A stretch of DNA of 64,000 nucleotides from Lachancea dasiensis. Lineage: Eukaryota > Ascomycota > Saccharomycetes > Saccharomycetales > Saccharomycetaceae. The stretch spans positions 875,488 to 939,487 of the forward strand of contig LT598456.1 of NCBI GenBank assembly GCA_900074725.1. Direction: 5' to 3'. The notes beneath the pieces are model-generated. The model did no database searches. It saw nothing but the letters and a program-made list of their open reading frames with translations, and had not been told where the DNA came from. Below, piece after piece: positions 9,520-19,772 of this stretch. Position 1 is the stretch's first letter. The number at the start of each line of letters is the position of its first letter. The translations under genes were made by a program, and so were the position numbers.

Positions 9520-11055
9520 TTATTCAGTCCTCGCCTTTTTCGTTAGCTCTTGAACTCTACTCTCAAGGTCTGAAATTCTCCTCTTCATCCTGTCTACCTC
9601 ATAAGACCTTTCAAGAGACTCCTCCCTTATAACTATTTTTCGAGAGTTGGGAAAATACTCTTTCCGCTCATCGATTCCTATCTTCTTCTTATGTGTTAAA
9701 GTCACCACGAGCTCTTTTCCATCACTATCGGCCATTTTGAATTTTACTCTGTTAGCGGTACTACCAGGTAATATTGGGCATGCATACCATCTTAGACTGG
9801 TAGCTGCCGCGTATGATGTTGAAGAAGTATGCATTGTGCTAGGAGTCAAATTCTCTGTTAAGTTAACAGTGGGCGAAACAGGTAAATCCCTGTTTTCTGT
9901 AGGTATTGCGGCCTGTGACTCTGAAAATCTGTGGGTGCTGCGTGCCACATTACCTTTCTCGTCAAACACAGAAACCCGACATATCGGGCACGTTTGAGAT
10001 CTTTCCATCCAGCTCTTCAAACATCCCAGATGTAGGATGTGATTACACGGAAGTCTCTTGGCCTTCAGCTTATGAGTGGTGGCATGCTCCGCGTGCAAAA
10101 AATTTAGATCCTCCATACACACGATGCACATTTTGTCATTCAGTAGACGAAGTTCATCTTCACTGACGTCAGGTAACTTTTCATCGAGTTGGCGATTATT
10201 CTTTAAAGTTTTCCATATCAATCTCCCTGTTTGGTAGATGGAAAAGATGTCCAGGACAATGTCCTTTATTACCATGAAAGGTATTATGGATGGAGTCAGC
10301 AGAACCGCGTGCACACAGAGCTTGGATATTCGGCAGATCAGTTCCACAATTTTCTCGTAGATAAATTTACCTTCAAGGCCCGTGGAATCATCTCCGTCCT
10401 GTGCGTAAGCACACTGAAACTGGTACAGCTCCGTTAAGTTGATGATAGTTCTCATAGCAACTTCCAACACGTCGACAAGCAGCACTGCAAATTCAGTACC
10501 AAACAGCAAGTACATTGTAGATCTAGCAATGCTACTCGCAGATCCGCCGTAGCAGAACTTGATAAACTTGTAGTCCACGAAGGTCAATAAAAATACGTTG
10601 ACAACAAACTTGGAGCATATGAGCCCAAAAATGTTCGTATGCTCGTCAGTACTTTGAAAAACATATTCCAGGCGATCTTTGAGTACCCAGTGGAACGCTT
10701 TAACGAAAATTAGCACTCCTGTGAAAGCTAGCACCGTGAGAAACTCGTTATCCGGGAATGATGAAGTGATAAAAAAGCTGTTGACAATGGTGAAGGAGAG
10801 TCTCTCAATGATGTGTTCGTATTCCAGGAGCCTTAGCTCACCGAATAGTAGTTTCGTCAGACCCTTCCATAGTAGAATAGTGTTAATCAAGACGAAATTG
10901 GCTACTATGATTAGATTCACGCCCTGGCATAGCTTTATGGATGCTTCTAAGAAGGACATGCTACACTGAACGCAGGTGAACACAGACCATATTGCACCAA
11001 GGTAAGTGACCACAGTGTAAGCAGCGAATTGACTCCTTCGGATCCCTGCAGTCAT
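9520..11055 (-). CDS. HRD1: ER ubiquitin ligase Hrd1
   Basis: A 511-residue ER membrane E3 ligase. The N-terminal half holds about six hydrophobic helices, including the well-conserved LLW..LTKLLFGELRL.E.EHI.ERL.FTI region (about residues 62-90) and VKAFHWVLKDRLE (about 118-130). The RING-H2 finger is at about residues 312-360: CIVC...LPCNHILHLGCLKSWMERSQTCPIC. A variable Ser/Thr-rich tail follows, ending in a short predicted coiled coil (RISDLESRVQELTKK). Hrd1 forms the retrotranslocation channel and ubiquitinates misfolded ER proteins with Hrd3, Der1 and Ubc7. Its neighbours HTZ1 and PLB match the YOL013-YOL011 order in S. cerevisiae. Confidence 0.95.
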   Translation of the reverse strand: MTAGIRRSQFAAYTVVTYLGAIWSVFTCVQCSMSFLEASIKLCQGVNLIIVANFVLINTILLWKGLTKLLFGELRLLEYEHIIERLSFTIVNSFFITSSFPDNEFLTVLAFTGVLIFVKAFHWVLKDRLEYVFQSTDEHTNIFGLICSKFVVNVFLLTFVDYKFIKFCYGGSASSIARSTMYLLFGTEFAVLLVDVLEVAMRTIINLTELYQFQCAYAQDGDDSTGLEGKFIYEKIVELICRISKLCVHAVLLTPSIIPFMVIKDIVLDIFSIYQTGRLIWKTLKNNRQLDEKLPDVSEDELRLLNDKMCIVCMEDLNFLHAEHATTHKLKAKRLPCNHILHLGCLKSWMERSQTCPICRVSVFDEKGNVARSTHRFSESQAAIPTENRDLPVSPTVNLTENLTPSTMHTSSTSYAAATSLRWYACPILPGSTANRVKFKMADSDGKELVVTLTHKKKIGIDERKEYFPNSRKIVIREESLERSYEVDRMKRRISDLESRVQELTKKARTE

Positions 11056-11366
11056 ATTGTGTTCAAAACTTTTGGGTTGTTATGCGGTACCAGTGAACCC
11101 CTGACGTTGATAATGTCTTCAAAATGGGCTATAATCAATCGGCAGAAAGAGGAAAGAGTATTATATTTGATGCGATGGCCGAAGAAGGTTGAGGCGATCG
11201 CTGTCCAGAAGTGAATACGTGGTCAGTAACCTCTTTATGTAGTGTTTTTCATGTCATGTGTGTGCGATAATTTGAACATTTATTTAACTTAGATACTGCA
11301 ACCTGAACTCGTACACAGACGCGTGGCTAGAATTCACTGACAAAAGAATCCTTCGTTAAGTAGCCG
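11056..11366. other. Divergent promoter between HRD1 and the OPA3-like gene
   Basis: A 311-base shared promoter region. TACGTGG at 11216-11222, about 160 bases upstream of HRD1, matches the core of the UPRE-2 type Hac1 site (TACGTG). HRD1 is an unfolded-protein-response target in S. cerevisiae, so the site is plausible but unproven. No gene is visible. Confidence 0.35.
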
Positions 11367-11810
11367 ATGAGTGCATTAGCTGTAAAGCTGGGTACCCTGT
11401 TGATAAGACAGGTTACACGTCCGGTTGCAAACGTTTTGAAAGCTCAGGCCAAACAACATGATAAATTCAAAGAGATTTGCATTGGGCTGGCACAAAGAAT
11501 GCATCGTTTAGACGCCAGGATGAGGTCAAAATTGTCGACTGTAGATCGAGAAATCAAAGTACGTCCTCTGAATGATGCTCGTGCTGTCGAAAATGGGTCT
11601 ACTTTATTAAGTGAGGCATTTGTGTTTGGAGTAACGGGCAGCGTCGTAATATGGGAGACCTTGAGACAACGGACAAAAGAGCTGAACAGACGGGACCAGG
11701 TAGCCAGGGACATCAGCTTTTTGCAAGACGAGATTGAGGAGCTTCGAGCGTCACTAGCGCAAACAGGCTCCAGCGGGCCAGCCAAGAGCGATAAAATTTC
11801 CCAGAAATAA
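11367..11810 (+). CDS. OPA3-like mitochondrial membrane protein
   Basis: A 147-residue protein matching the OPA3 family (Pfam OPA3). Family features visible are the N-terminal KLGTLLIRQ.TRPVAN.LK..AK....F...C...AQ block (residues 6-45), a central A..NG.TLLSE.FVFGV.G.VV.WE (about 79-100), and a C-terminal coiled coil (residues 105-135). Human OPA3 is an inner or outer mitochondrial membrane protein linked to optic atrophy and fission; its molecular activity is unsettled. The gene is divergent from HRD1 and convergent with HTZ1. I do not recall a named S. cerevisiae gene at this position. The ORF is intact and starts at the only suitable ATG. Confidence 0.82.
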   Translation: MSALAVKLGTLLIRQVTRPVANVLKAQAKQHDKFKEICIGLAQRMHRLDARMRSKLSTVDREIKVRPLNDARAVENGSTLLSEAFVFGVTGSVVIWETLRQRTKELNRRDQVARDISFLQDEIEELRASLAQTGSSGPAKSDKISQK

Positions 11811-11951
11811 TACATTCCATGATACACAAGGTACGGAGCTAGATATGGTACACAGATACACACACGCGCACAAGTACACGGGCGCGTGGGACGATTTAGG
11901 CTCCGGACCGTTCCGAGTGTTTTTCTTTTATTCTTTTTTGATCCAAGTGAC

Positions 11952-12356
11952 TCAATTTTTGGTACCCTTGCGCTCCACTTTCAACAGCAGTGCTTTGTTG
12001 ATGTGTGGAAGAACACCACCAGATGCAATGGTAGCGCGAACCAGAGTGTCCAGCTCGTCATCCCCGCGAATCGCAAGCTGCAAGTGCCGAGGGGTGATTC
12101 TCTTGACCTTCAGATCCTTGGCGGCGTTTCCGGCCAACTCCAGCACTTCTGCCGTGAGATACTCCAGAACTGCCGTCATGTAAATTGCGGACTTCGATCC
12201 CACACGGGTCTTACCGGCTGCGTTCCGCTTAAGATATCTCTTGATTCTTCCTACGGGGAACTGCAATCCCGCGCGCGCCGAATGCGTCGTGGATCTCATG
12301 TTCGATCCGGTTTTGGCGCCGGACTTTCCCTTCCCGCCATGTGCTTTGCCTGACAT
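11952..12356 (-). CDS. HTZ1: Histone variant H2A.Z
   Basis: A 134-residue histone H2A.Z. The N-terminal tail is Lys/Gly-rich ([13 protein letters not shown]), followed by the histone fold with [15 protein letters not shown] (about residues 29-43). The H2A.Z features are present in the docking domain: [26 protein letters not shown], where canonical H2A has GNDEEL...TI..GGVLPNI and longer Q-rich ends. SWR1 deposits it at promoter nucleosomes flanking the transcription start site. It has no intron. The neighbours HRD1 and PLB match the YOL013C-YOL012C-YOL011W order. Confidence 0.97.
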   Translation of the reverse strand: MSGKAHGGKGKSGAKTGSNMRSTTHSARAGLQFPVGRIKRYLKRNAAGKTRVGSKSAIYMTAVLEYLTAEVLELAGNAAKDLKVKRITPRHLQLAIRGDDELDTLVRATIASGGVLPHINKALLLKVERKGTKN

Positions 12357-13308
12357 TGTTGTTTCAGTGGTAAATCACGCGGGCTTCAGATATATGGAAT
12401 GGTTTGGGAGTTCACCAAAGCTTTTTCAAACGAGACCTGAAAATGTCGTTGGTTGATGGTTCTATTGTTGATTGTTGTTTATATCAAGGACGACGCCAAT
12501 ATTATTATTATTCTTAATGTTATTACGATGGTGAAAATAGATCCTTTAGGACGGGTAACACCATCGACTGGAGGTCCGACTAGACAAACACCCAAATATT
12601 CGATTAGCTGTCATCTGACAATATTAATCGCTTCAAACTTCCGCTCCAACCGAGCCAGGGCGGTGCAAAACCCAGGATCGTATAGTTGCTGTCGGCTGTA
12701 CTGTCGGCTATACTGTTCGCTACCTTGATATATATCGAAAAGCCAACCTACTTGTAAATATTCGAATCGAAAAGACTTCATTGTTGACTTCACCGGCTCC
12801 TACGAAGTCCGCAATGTGCTATTATTACCTTTACTTAAGCTTTGAGTGCTTCTGCCACTATACTTAGGATCTCACTCTTTTATCCCCGTAAGGCCGATGG
12901 TGATTCGTACATTCGTCGCAAATTCTAGTAACTCCGTTCGCATCCGGCTACGACCTTTTAATTCCCACGCCTAGCGCCTCGCATGACTATTCTGTAGAGA
13001 AGCAATCACGTTGCATATGTACCTGGCTCGCAATATTTTCGGCGAAGACGGTCGGGCGCGGATGTCAGTGTTTATGCTCGGAACAAAAATTAGTAACGGT
13101 TCCGAAGATTTTGTAATAATTCAACATCATGATTAAAATTTGACAGTCGAAAGCCTCGTAATCGCCAAGAGGGCTATAGAACCCATCATAAACTGCCAAA
13201 GTGCTCAATTCTTATCACTGCTAGCATAAGCCCAAATTCTGATTAACACACTTCTAAAACAGTAAGGATCTTTCCGTCCCATAACATCTCTATCTAACAA
13301 GAACATAT
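12357..13308. other. Long divergent intergenic region HTZ1-PLB
   Basis: Almost 950 bases separate the two divergent starts. The only compositional feature is a short ATT/ATTATTATTATT stretch around 12500. I see no tRNA, repeat-family copy or credible ORF. Its length fits a regulated phospholipase promoter. Confidence 0.5.
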
Positions 13309-15231
13309 ATGCTGTTGCTGTTTGCGGTCATTGCATTAATTCTCAATGAGGCTGTAGCCTGGTCACCAACTAACAGCTATGCTCCGGGCAATGTGAGCTG
13401 TGCGGACGACGTCAATCTGGTTCGTGAAGCTTCTGGTCTATCAGCCAACGAAACTGCGTGGCTGAAAAAGAGAGACGCTTACACCAAAGATGCGCTGAAA
13501 TCTTTTTTGGATCGTGCTACGGAGAACTTCACGAACTCGTCCTTCGTGGATGCCCTTTGGAATAGTGGTAAAACTCCCAAATTAGGTGTAGGCTGTTCCG
13601 GTGGGGGCTACAGAGCCATGCTAAGCGGTGCCGGTATGCTCTCGGCTCTTGATAATAGAACTTCTGGTGCCGACAAGCATGGACTTGGTGGGGTTTTACA
13701 AAGTGCTACGTACCTCGCTGGTCTATCCGGCGGCAATTGGCTTGTGGGATCGTTGGCATGGAACAACTGGACCTCGGTGCAGGATGTGATCGATAATAGA
13801 GGCCAAGACGACGAGCTTTGGGACATCAGTAACTCCATTTTGAACCCCGGTGGAATAAATATTTTCAGCAGCGCGAGCCGCTGGGACCAAATTTCTGATG
13901 CCGTAGAAGCGAAACAACATGCCGGTTTTAACACTTCCCTGACTGACATTTGGGGTCGTGCCTTATCATACAACTTCTTTCCCACTCTCTACAGGGGCGG
14001 CGAGGCCTATACTTGGTCTACCTTGCGAGATGCCGATGTTTTCAAGAATGCCGAAATGCCATTTCCTATCTCCGTAGCAGACGGTAGATATCCTGGTACT
14101 GAAATTATTGATTTGAATTCAACTCTATTCGAGTTCAATCCTTTTGAAATGGGATCATGGGATCCTTCGTTGAATGCGTTCACAGATGTTAAATACCTTG
14201 GTACCAACGTCACCAATGGTACTCCCGTCGCTAAAGGACAATGTGTGGCCGGATTTGACAATACAGGCTTTATCATGGGAACTTCTTCAACTTTATTCAA
14301 TCAATTTTTGCTTCAACTTAATACTACAAGTCTCAGTTCATTCCTCAAGGGCATAGTAGAGGACTTTTTGGACGACCTTTCCGACGAATATGATGATATT
14401 GCGATCTACAACCCCAATCCCTTCAGAGACACTGAATTTGTGGCTTCAAACTACAGCCACAGCGTTGTAGATTCAAGCAATTTGTTTTTGGTCGATGGTG
14501 GTGAGGATGGAGAAAACATCCCATTCGTTCCCCTACTTCAAGAGGATAGGGACTTAGATGTTATATTTGCCTTGGATAACAGCGCCGATACCGAAGATTA
14601 TTGGCCAGCTGGTCTTTCATTGATTGCCACATATGAGCGCCAGTTTGGACCTCAGGGCAAAGATTTTGCATTTCCTTACGTGCCAGACGTAGACACGTTT
14701 GTGCAGCATGGGTTGAACTCTAAACCAACCTTTTTTGGTTGCGAAGCGTCAAATATGACCGACCTTACGCGGACGCCACCGCTAATTGTCTACATGCCCA
14801 ACAATAGACAGTCATACAATTCGAATACAAGCACATTCAAGATGTCATACGACTCCGCTCAACGTATGCAAATGTTTCAGAATGGGTTTGAGGCTGTCAC
14901 CAGGAATAACTTGACAGATGATAGCGGTTTTGCAGGATGTGTTGCCTGCGCCATCATGAAGCGTAAACAAGAGTCCTTGAATATGACCTTGCCAAGCGAG
15001 TGCACCCAATGCTTCCAAGACTATTGCTGGGATGGAAAGACAGCGTCGTCTAGCGCCAATGTGAGTACTCTCGGGCCCGCCAGCGGCTCAGTCTCCTTTG
15101 TGACAGACTCAGCAACGTCTACATCTTCAAGCTCGAAGAAAAATGGTGAACCACAGATGCCTCAATCTCACTCAATGAGCTGGTACGTAGTATTCACAAC
15201 AGTATTGGGTGTAGCTCTTGGGATTATGTAA
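13309..15231 (+). CDS. PLB3: Secreted, probably GPI-anchored phospholipase B
   Basis: A 640-residue lysophospholipase/phospholipase B. Residues 1-18 form a signal peptide ([18 protein letters not shown]). The catalytic core has the oxyanion motif [10 protein letters not shown] (about residues 95-104) and the nucleophile motif GLSGGNW with Ser near residue 140. [13 protein letters not shown] block near residue 395 carries the catalytic Asp. Many N-glycosylation sequons are present. The C-terminus is Ser/Thr-rich with a hydrophobic end ([17 protein letters not shown]), as expected for a GPI anchor signal. The enzyme removes acyl chains from phospholipids at the cell surface. The PLB3 assignment rests on position next to HTZ1, as in YOL011W; pre-duplication yeasts may have one gene for what became several. 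Confidence 0.88.
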   Translation: MLLLFAVIALILNEAVAWSPTNSYAPGNVSCADDVNLVREASGLSANETAWLKKRDAYTKDALKSFLDRATENFTNSSFVDALWNSGKTPKLGVGCSGGGYRAMLSGAGMLSALDNRTSGADKHGLGGVLQSATYLAGLSGGNWLVGSLAWNNWTSVQDVIDNRGQDDELWDISNSILNPGGINIFSSASRWDQISDAVEAKQHAGFNTSLTDIWGRALSYNFFPTLYRGGEAYTWSTLRDADVFKNAEMPFPISVADGRYPGTEIIDLNSTLFEFNPFEMGSWDPSLNAFTDVKYLGTNVTNGTPVAKGQCVAGFDNTGFIMGTSSTLFNQFLLQLNTTSLSSFLKGIVEDFLDDLSDEYDDIAIYNPNPFRDTEFVASNYSHSVVDSSNLFLVDGGEDGENIPFVPLLQEDRDLDVIFALDNSADTEDYWPAGLSLIATYERQFGPQGKDFAFPYVPDVDTFVQHGLNSKPTFFGCEASNMTDLTRTPPLIVYMPNNRQSYNSNTSTFKMSYDSAQRMQMFQNGFEAVTRNNLTDDSGFAGCVACAIMKRKQESLNMTLPSECTQCFQDYCWDGKTASSSANVSTLGPASGSVSFVTDSATSTSSSSKKNGEPQMPQSHSMSWYVVFTTVLGVALGIM

Positions 15232-15354
15232 CTACCAAAATATTTCCATTTAAAATGAATTTAGACAATTCAGTCCTACTACATCGACGGCACAAGTTTT
15301 CGCCGGGACAACTTCTAGAGGGTACTGAGGCTACCGCAAATCAAGTTCCTGTGA

Positions 15355-15690
15355 ATGTAATGAACGACAGGGAGGGTAAAAATGACAGTAATGATAATTA
15401 TGACAGGCGAAGAGTCTAAAGCTGACCAACGAGCCCACATGGCATTGAGACACTAGCAAGACAGCATGCATCAAGCCAAATTGGCCTCGCTAGAAGTGAC
15501 AAGATGACTCGAGGCTTGTGTGTCATTATGACATTCCCCACGGTTGAGTCAAAGCGAGGAAACACACAGATAAGGTGACCGATAGATTAGAACAAATAGA
15601 TGAATATATTAAGCAGATAGCAAGTCAACTGCGAATACTAACGAGATCTATTGTCAGATAGAAATTAAACAGTTCTTATTATTTAAACTG
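15355..15690 (+). repeat. Dispersed repeat family B, copy 1, upstream of tRNA-Val
   Basis: This segment aligns with 52915-53215. The best-conserved stretch includes ATGACTCGAGGCTTGTGTGTCA.TATGACATTCCCCAC..TTGAGTC.AAGCGAGGAAA. Flanking shared words are GAGCCCACA.GGC and GATAGATTAGAACAAAT. Both copies end 80-100 bases upstream of a tRNA gene in the same orientation. Insertion just upstream of Pol III genes is the hallmark of Ty1/Ty3-type retrotransposons, so I read these as decayed solo LTRs. No ORF is preserved. Confidence 0.55.
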
Positions 15691-15771
15691 AAGTTACGAC
15701 GATTACTTACAATAATTCATGCGCGAGCATATGGTCTGTAGAGCGTATTACTCATTCGAATGTTAATAATT

Positions 15772-15845
15772 GGTTTCGTGGTCTAGTCGGTTATGGCATC
15801 TGCTTAACACGCAGAACGTCCCCAGTTCGATCCTGGGCGAAATCA
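15772..15845 (+). tRNA. tRNA-Val(AAC)
   Basis: A 74-nt intronless tRNA gene beginning GGTTTCGTGGTCTAGTCGG. It has a D arm, the anticodon loop CTTAACACG with anticodon AAC, the T arm CCCAGTTCGATCCTGGG, and acceptor closure CGAAATCA. A T-rich Pol III terminator follows at 15846-15858. It is near-identical to S. cerevisiae tV(AAC) as I recall it. Confidence 0.96.
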
Positions 15846-16282
15846 TTTATTTTTTATTTGTCGAGTCATCATATATTGTAACAGTAAAATATTCTGGTCG
15901 AAAGTGTTAAGGACAATCAGAATCCGTTCATTACTCTTTCATCCGCAATCGAGGAATCGTTTAGATTAACGGAATGACACTCTTCTCACGGAAGTGCCAA
16001 TTGGAAAGTTAGCAATTCCTATTACGAGATTCAGCGTCTTTCATCAGTTTCAATATTCGCCACTGACGTATACAACTTGATATATATTCGTCCAATTTCA
16101 CCAGGTTCCAGACTAGTGGTAATGCAATGAAGGTGCAATGGTTTCGAATGTCATTATGAAATAAGGTCGCCAATAATAGATCACTGAGGTTTTTGAATGC
16201 TGCGTAGCGCCAAAAGACGGGGAAAAAGCCTTTCAGCTTTCGAGTCTGCAAGCCCCGAGTCTCCCAAACTCCAGTTATAGAT
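15846..16282. other. Region downstream of tRNA-Val and TAF4
   Basis: About 440 bases with only the Pol III terminator and the TAF4 3' flank recognisable. A reverse-strand frame (16009-16353) overlaps the TAF4 3' end and resembles no family I recognise. Confidence 0.5.
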
Positions 16283-17491
16283 TCAATCACGAATTCTAGC
16301 ATAGCCCTTGGGAATAATTGTGTTAACACCAACTCTTCTGTTTTCCAAGGCATTTAGTAAGTCTCGCATAACGATTCCTGGTTCCTCTCTGGCTTCACGG
16401 TATCGAATGCCCATCTCGCCCCGCGCTGCGACATCTGATGAAACTTTCCCTAATACTTTCACCGAATTATTGTTTGTCTTCGGTCCCGCATTCAGCCAGC
16501 TGTATTTTTTCTTGCTACCGGCAATCATCATATTAGCAGTAGCATTCGATGCTCTATGTAATGTCTCTTCTGTCTCCATTTTTGCCTCCGCAGTCTCTTT
16601 CTCCAGTCCCATAGATATCCGTCGTTTAACCCTCTTTTCTTCTTGTTCTTTCTGTTGTATGGCTATATCTCGCATAGCGCGCGAAACTTCGCTTCGACGT
16701 CCAGAATTCAACCTTATTGATCTGCGTCTGTGCCGAGACATAATGAGAGAGTTAGTGATAACGTCTCGCAGGAACGCCTCACAGGTTGAGGACATTAAAC
16801 TTAGAACTTCGTGTGCCTTTGAAAAGTCCTGGTTGAAATTCTGCTCAGAACCGACTTTCTTCATGAAGCTGGCCACATGCGAGGGATGCAATAGAGGAGT
16901 CTGTGGAGCTATCTGATTGTTGATCGCTTGCCCATTATTTTGGGATACTGATTTTGTGATGTTCGTCGAAGAGTTCAAAAGCGCTTCTTCCTCACGTATA
17001 TCTACACCAGCAGAAAAAAGGGCATCGCTTAACTTGTCAGGATCTGTCTGCATTTTAGAGGACGCCTGTTGAGCACTGGAGGCGGGCTTCGCAGAGTCAT
17101 TATCGAGTTTGCTGCCTCCCGATGCCGACTGTCCACCAGATTGGGCAACCTGTTGCATCTTCTTAGTGGATTGTTGCATACCTTTTCCTTTGGCCCTCTT
17201 TCCGGCATCTGAATCGCCGCTGTTTGCACCCACCAGGTTGGTAGATGGGGTTTTGCTCTCAGGCAACATGCCATTGATATCGGGATCTTCTACAATGTTG
17301 TCAAAGGGTGTCGGTAAATCAGTGTCGAAAGTTGCTGGTCCAGGCTCTAGGCTTTCGCTGGCTGTCCCGCTCCCCACTTCAAAACCCAGTTCTTCATCTT
17401 CTAACGGTGTAGCGTGCTCTTCCTTCTTAAGTCTCTTCTGCCGCGATTTATCCAACGAGCCGGTGTTCTGTCGTTTGGGTGACTTTACCAT
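16283..17491 (-). CDS. TAF4: TFIID subunit Taf4
   Basis: A 402-residue protein aligning with S. cerevisiae Taf4 (388 aa). The N-terminal 140 residues are low-complexity. Conserved blocks follow: LSDALFSAGVDIREEEALLNSS (about 153-174), LHP..V..FM.KVG.EQNFN (about 196-218), and the histone-fold-like region with SRHRRRSIRLNSGRRSEVS.A.R.IA (about 250-275). Next come RRISMGLEKE and EETLHRASN.TA. The end is AREEPGIVMRDLLNALENRR....I.KGYA.IRD, almost identical to the yeast C-terminus. Taf4 pairs with Taf12 in TFIID for Pol II initiation. The neighbour MVP1 matches YMR004-YMR005 order. Confidence 0.94.
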   Translation of the reverse strand: MVKSPKRQNTGSLDKSRQKRLKKEEHATPLEDEELGFEVGSGTASESLEPGPATFDTDLPTPFDNIVEDPDINGMLPESKTPSTNLVGANSGDSDAGKRAKGKGMQQSTKKMQQVAQSGGQSASGGSKLDNDSAKPASSAQQASSKMQTDPDKLSDALFSAGVDIREEEALLNSSTNITKSVSQNNGQAINNQIAPQTPLLHPSHVASFMKKVGSEQNFNQDFSKAHEVLSLMSSTCEAFLRDVITNSLIMSRHRRRSIRLNSGRRSEVSRAMRDIAIQQKEQEEKRVKRRISMGLEKETAEAKMETEETLHRASNATANMMIAGSKKKYSWLNAGPKTNNNSVKVLGKVSSDVAARGEMGIRYREAREEPGIVMRDLLNALENRRVGVNTIIPKGYARIRD

Positions 17492-17849
17492 CGCTAAAAA
17501 AAGTACGTTATCTCCTCAAGCGTTTCGAATGCTCTGGCAAGCGTATGGTTTTGCTTGGTGTTCGCGTCGATGGTTGTACCATCTTTCAATCATTAATACA
17601 TTTTCAACATCATCATCGGATACGAGAAATCGGGTCTATAACGATCTATCTTTGGGGGCCTAAGTAGCCCAGTTTCAGTTATATCAAGGGTCACCAATTT
17701 TGATTAAGCTTCTTGATAATTTACTCAGCCTTGTTCATGCTCTAAAAATTCATCCATTTTGGTAGAAACTATTATAATGATATGCGTCAACCTGTTGATT
17801 TAACTTGAGATGCAACAGTGAATTAAACTCATGTTAGAGCTACCGGATA

Positions 17850-18285
17850 AGATCAATGAAATACTATTTTCGTACCGCCGAGCTGCTTTATGGGAAGCTG
17901 CAACGTAGGCCAAATTAGTAAGAAGTGATATTGCAAGCGCCAGTAAATGATGTAAAATGGAATAAACAATCGATAGGACCCAGAAGAGCAGCGATAACTA
18001 AGAAGTACCCTGTATAGACACATTGAAGCTACCCAACAATCCAACAATTCATCCATATGGTCTTTTCTTGTATCTTCGAGGCCCGATTGTACCCAGATAA
18101 TTCATGCTCGAGTTCTGCATGATGCGGGTATACTTCCCAGAAGTGGACGAGATACATAGTTCAAATACTTGCGAAGGGACAGCCAGTAGTCACTTCTAAA
18201 GCACATGAATATCACGATGTCCACTAAAGGTATGAACGAACAGTTCAACAAGATGTCTACTGCTGAGGCTGACTCGCTTCAGTAG
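17850..18285 (+). repeat. Dispersed degenerate repeat family A, copy 2
   Basis: It shares ordered landmarks with the copies near 2.4-2.9, 50.4-50.8 and 52.2-52.7 kb: CCGCCGAGCTG, AAGTGATATTG, CGCCAGTAAA, GAATAAACAATCGATAGGACCCAGA, CCAACAATCCAACAATTCATC, GTACCCAGATAATTCATG, CTTCCCAGAAGTGGAC and a tail with GAACGAACAGTTCAACA. No intact ORF. It is probably an old mobile-element fragment. Confidence 0.5.
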
Positions 18286-18458
18286 TTCTAGCTCCCAGCA
18301 GCCTTGTTTTAGGATCACGTTCGCGCTCAATTCTTTTTGTTGTGCAAGTCCGAACCAAGAGATTAAGCATTGCTTTATCGCTTTAATGAAGAAGCAGAGG
18401 TGGTCGAGGCTGACACACAGAGCTCGGAATTCCACGATCACGTGTAAAATTAGCTGAT

Positions 18459-18502
18459 GTTGAAAGATTTTTTGAGACCAAGCTCATCGGACGTCTCATC
18501 GC
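18459..18502. promoter_or_regulatory. PAC and RRPE-like motifs upstream of RCL1
   Basis: CTCATCGC at 18495-18502 is an exact PAC element on the reverse strand. TGAAAGATTTTTT just before it resembles the RRPE (TGAAAAWTTT). The pair typifies ribosome-biogenesis promoters in yeast and sits about 80-125 bases before the RCL1 ATG. An E-box ATCACGTG, the Cbf1 consensus, lies at 18437-18444. Confidence 0.55.
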
Positions 18503-18582
18503 CAGCACAAAGGAAAAGAACAAGGTTGATAGAACAGATCAAAGGCTGCCTTCGTCTTTTGTACCGTTTTTAAATTCGAATA

Positions 18583-19677
18583 ATGGCCTCGCCGCGAATC
18601 ACCACTTTTCAAGGTAACCGCAACTTCCGTCTACTGATAGTGCTCGCCACTCTCTCGGGGAAGCCTATCAAAATTGAAAAAATCAGGTCTGAAGATCTCA
18701 ACCCCGGTCTGCGAGACCATGAGGTCTCTTTTTTGCGTTTGATGGAGGCCATGACTAATGGTAGCTCCATCGAAATTTCTTACACGGGTACCACAGTGAT
18801 ATATAAGCCGGGTATCATTACTGGCGGCTCTTACACCCACCAGTGCCCACCGGGCAAACCGGTTGGATACTTTGTAGAACCGATGTTGTACCTCGCCCCA
18901 TTTTCGAAGAAGAAGTTTTCTGTTATTTTTCGAGGTATAACAGCCTCGCATGACGACGCTGGATTGGAGGCCATCAAATGGGGGTTGATGCCCGTAATGG
19001 AAAAATTTGGGGTTCGGGAATGTGCTCTGCACACGTTGAAACGAGGATCTCCACCTCTTGGTGGTGGTGAAGTTCACTTGGTCGTTGATTCTCTGATTTC
19101 CCAGCCCATTACAATGCATGCCTTAGAAACGCCACAAATATCATCTATCAGGGGAGTGGCTTATTCTACTAGAGTTAGTCCCTCTATGGTGAACCGAATG
19201 ATAGATGGCGCGAGAAAGGTTTTGAAAAGTGTTGGTTGCGAAGTTGACATCACCGCGGATGCGTGGAGAGGTGAAAACTCAGGGAAAAGCCCTGGTTGGG
19301 GTATAACACTGGTGGCAGAAACAAAAAAGGGTTGGCGATACTTTTCTGAAGGTATCGGTGGTGCTGGCGATGTACCAGAAGACTTAGGCGCCCAGATAGC
19401 CTACGAACTGCTGGAAGAAATTTCAAATAGTGCGGTTGTCGGTAGGAACCAGTTAGCACTGGCAGTTGTTTACATGGTAATTGGCAAAGAGGATATTGGC
19501 AGGTTACGAATTACCAAGTCTCAGATTGATGAAAAGTTCATTTGCTTGCTGAGGCACATCCAAGAAATCTTTGGCACAGAAGTTTTTTTGAGACCGGTGG
19601 ACGATGAGGACAGCGACGATTTGATAGCAACGATCAAAGGTATTGGTTTTACGAACTCCAACAAGAAAATGGCATAA
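18583..19677 (+). CDS. RCL1: 18S rRNA processing endonuclease-like protein Rcl1
   Basis: A 364-residue member of the RNA 3'-terminal phosphate cyclase-like family, matching S. cerevisiae Rcl1 (367 aa). Family features include the start with F.G..NFR.RIVLATLSGKPI.I..IR (residues 7-36) and YKPG.I.GG near residue 75. A KRG..P.GGGEV block is near residue 150. Rcl1 forms the Bms1-Rcl1 complex in the nucleolar small-subunit processome and is required for cleavage at A2; the cyclase active-site His found in true Rtc enzymes is lost in the Rcl1 branch. It lies next to MDM12 and COQ10 as in S. cerevisiae chromosome XV. Confidence 0.95.
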   Translation: MASPRITTFQGNRNFRLLIVLATLSGKPIKIEKIRSEDLNPGLRDHEVSFLRLMEAMTNGSSIEISYTGTTVIYKPGIITGGSYTHQCPPGKPVGYFVEPMLYLAPFSKKKFSVIFRGITASHDDAGLEAIKWGLMPVMEKFGVRECALHTLKRGSPPLGGGEVHLVVDSLISQPITMHALETPQISSIRGVAYSTRVSPSMVNRMIDGARKVLKSVGCEVDITADAWRGENSGKSPGWGITLVAETKKGWRYFSEGIGGAGDVPEDLGAQIAYELLEEISNSAVVGRNQLALAVVYMVIGKEDIGRLRITKSQIDEKFICLLRHIQEIFGTEVFLRPVDDEDSDDLIATIKGIGFTNSNKKMA

Positions 19678-19772
19678 TAAAAAAAAATTGTAAATAATTA
19701 GATAATACGCATTTATTAGTCAATACTTGGGACGGAATGAAATCCATAGACTATATAAGGACTATACTCTCT

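Larger units (their letters stand above)
17492..18582. other. Long divergent intergenic region TAF4-RCL1
   Basis: It carries repeat family A copy 2 (about 17850-18285) and the PAC-containing RCL1 promoter near 18495. The rest (17492-17850) shows no gene. Small ORFs on both strands cross the repeat and are not credible genes. Confidence 0.5.

Noticed and set aside
16009-16353. Reverse-strand ATG frame of 114 codons at the TAF4 3' end
   Set aside because: It overlaps the TAF4 coding region in another frame, shows no recognisable family features, and TAF4 is a clear match through its own stop.
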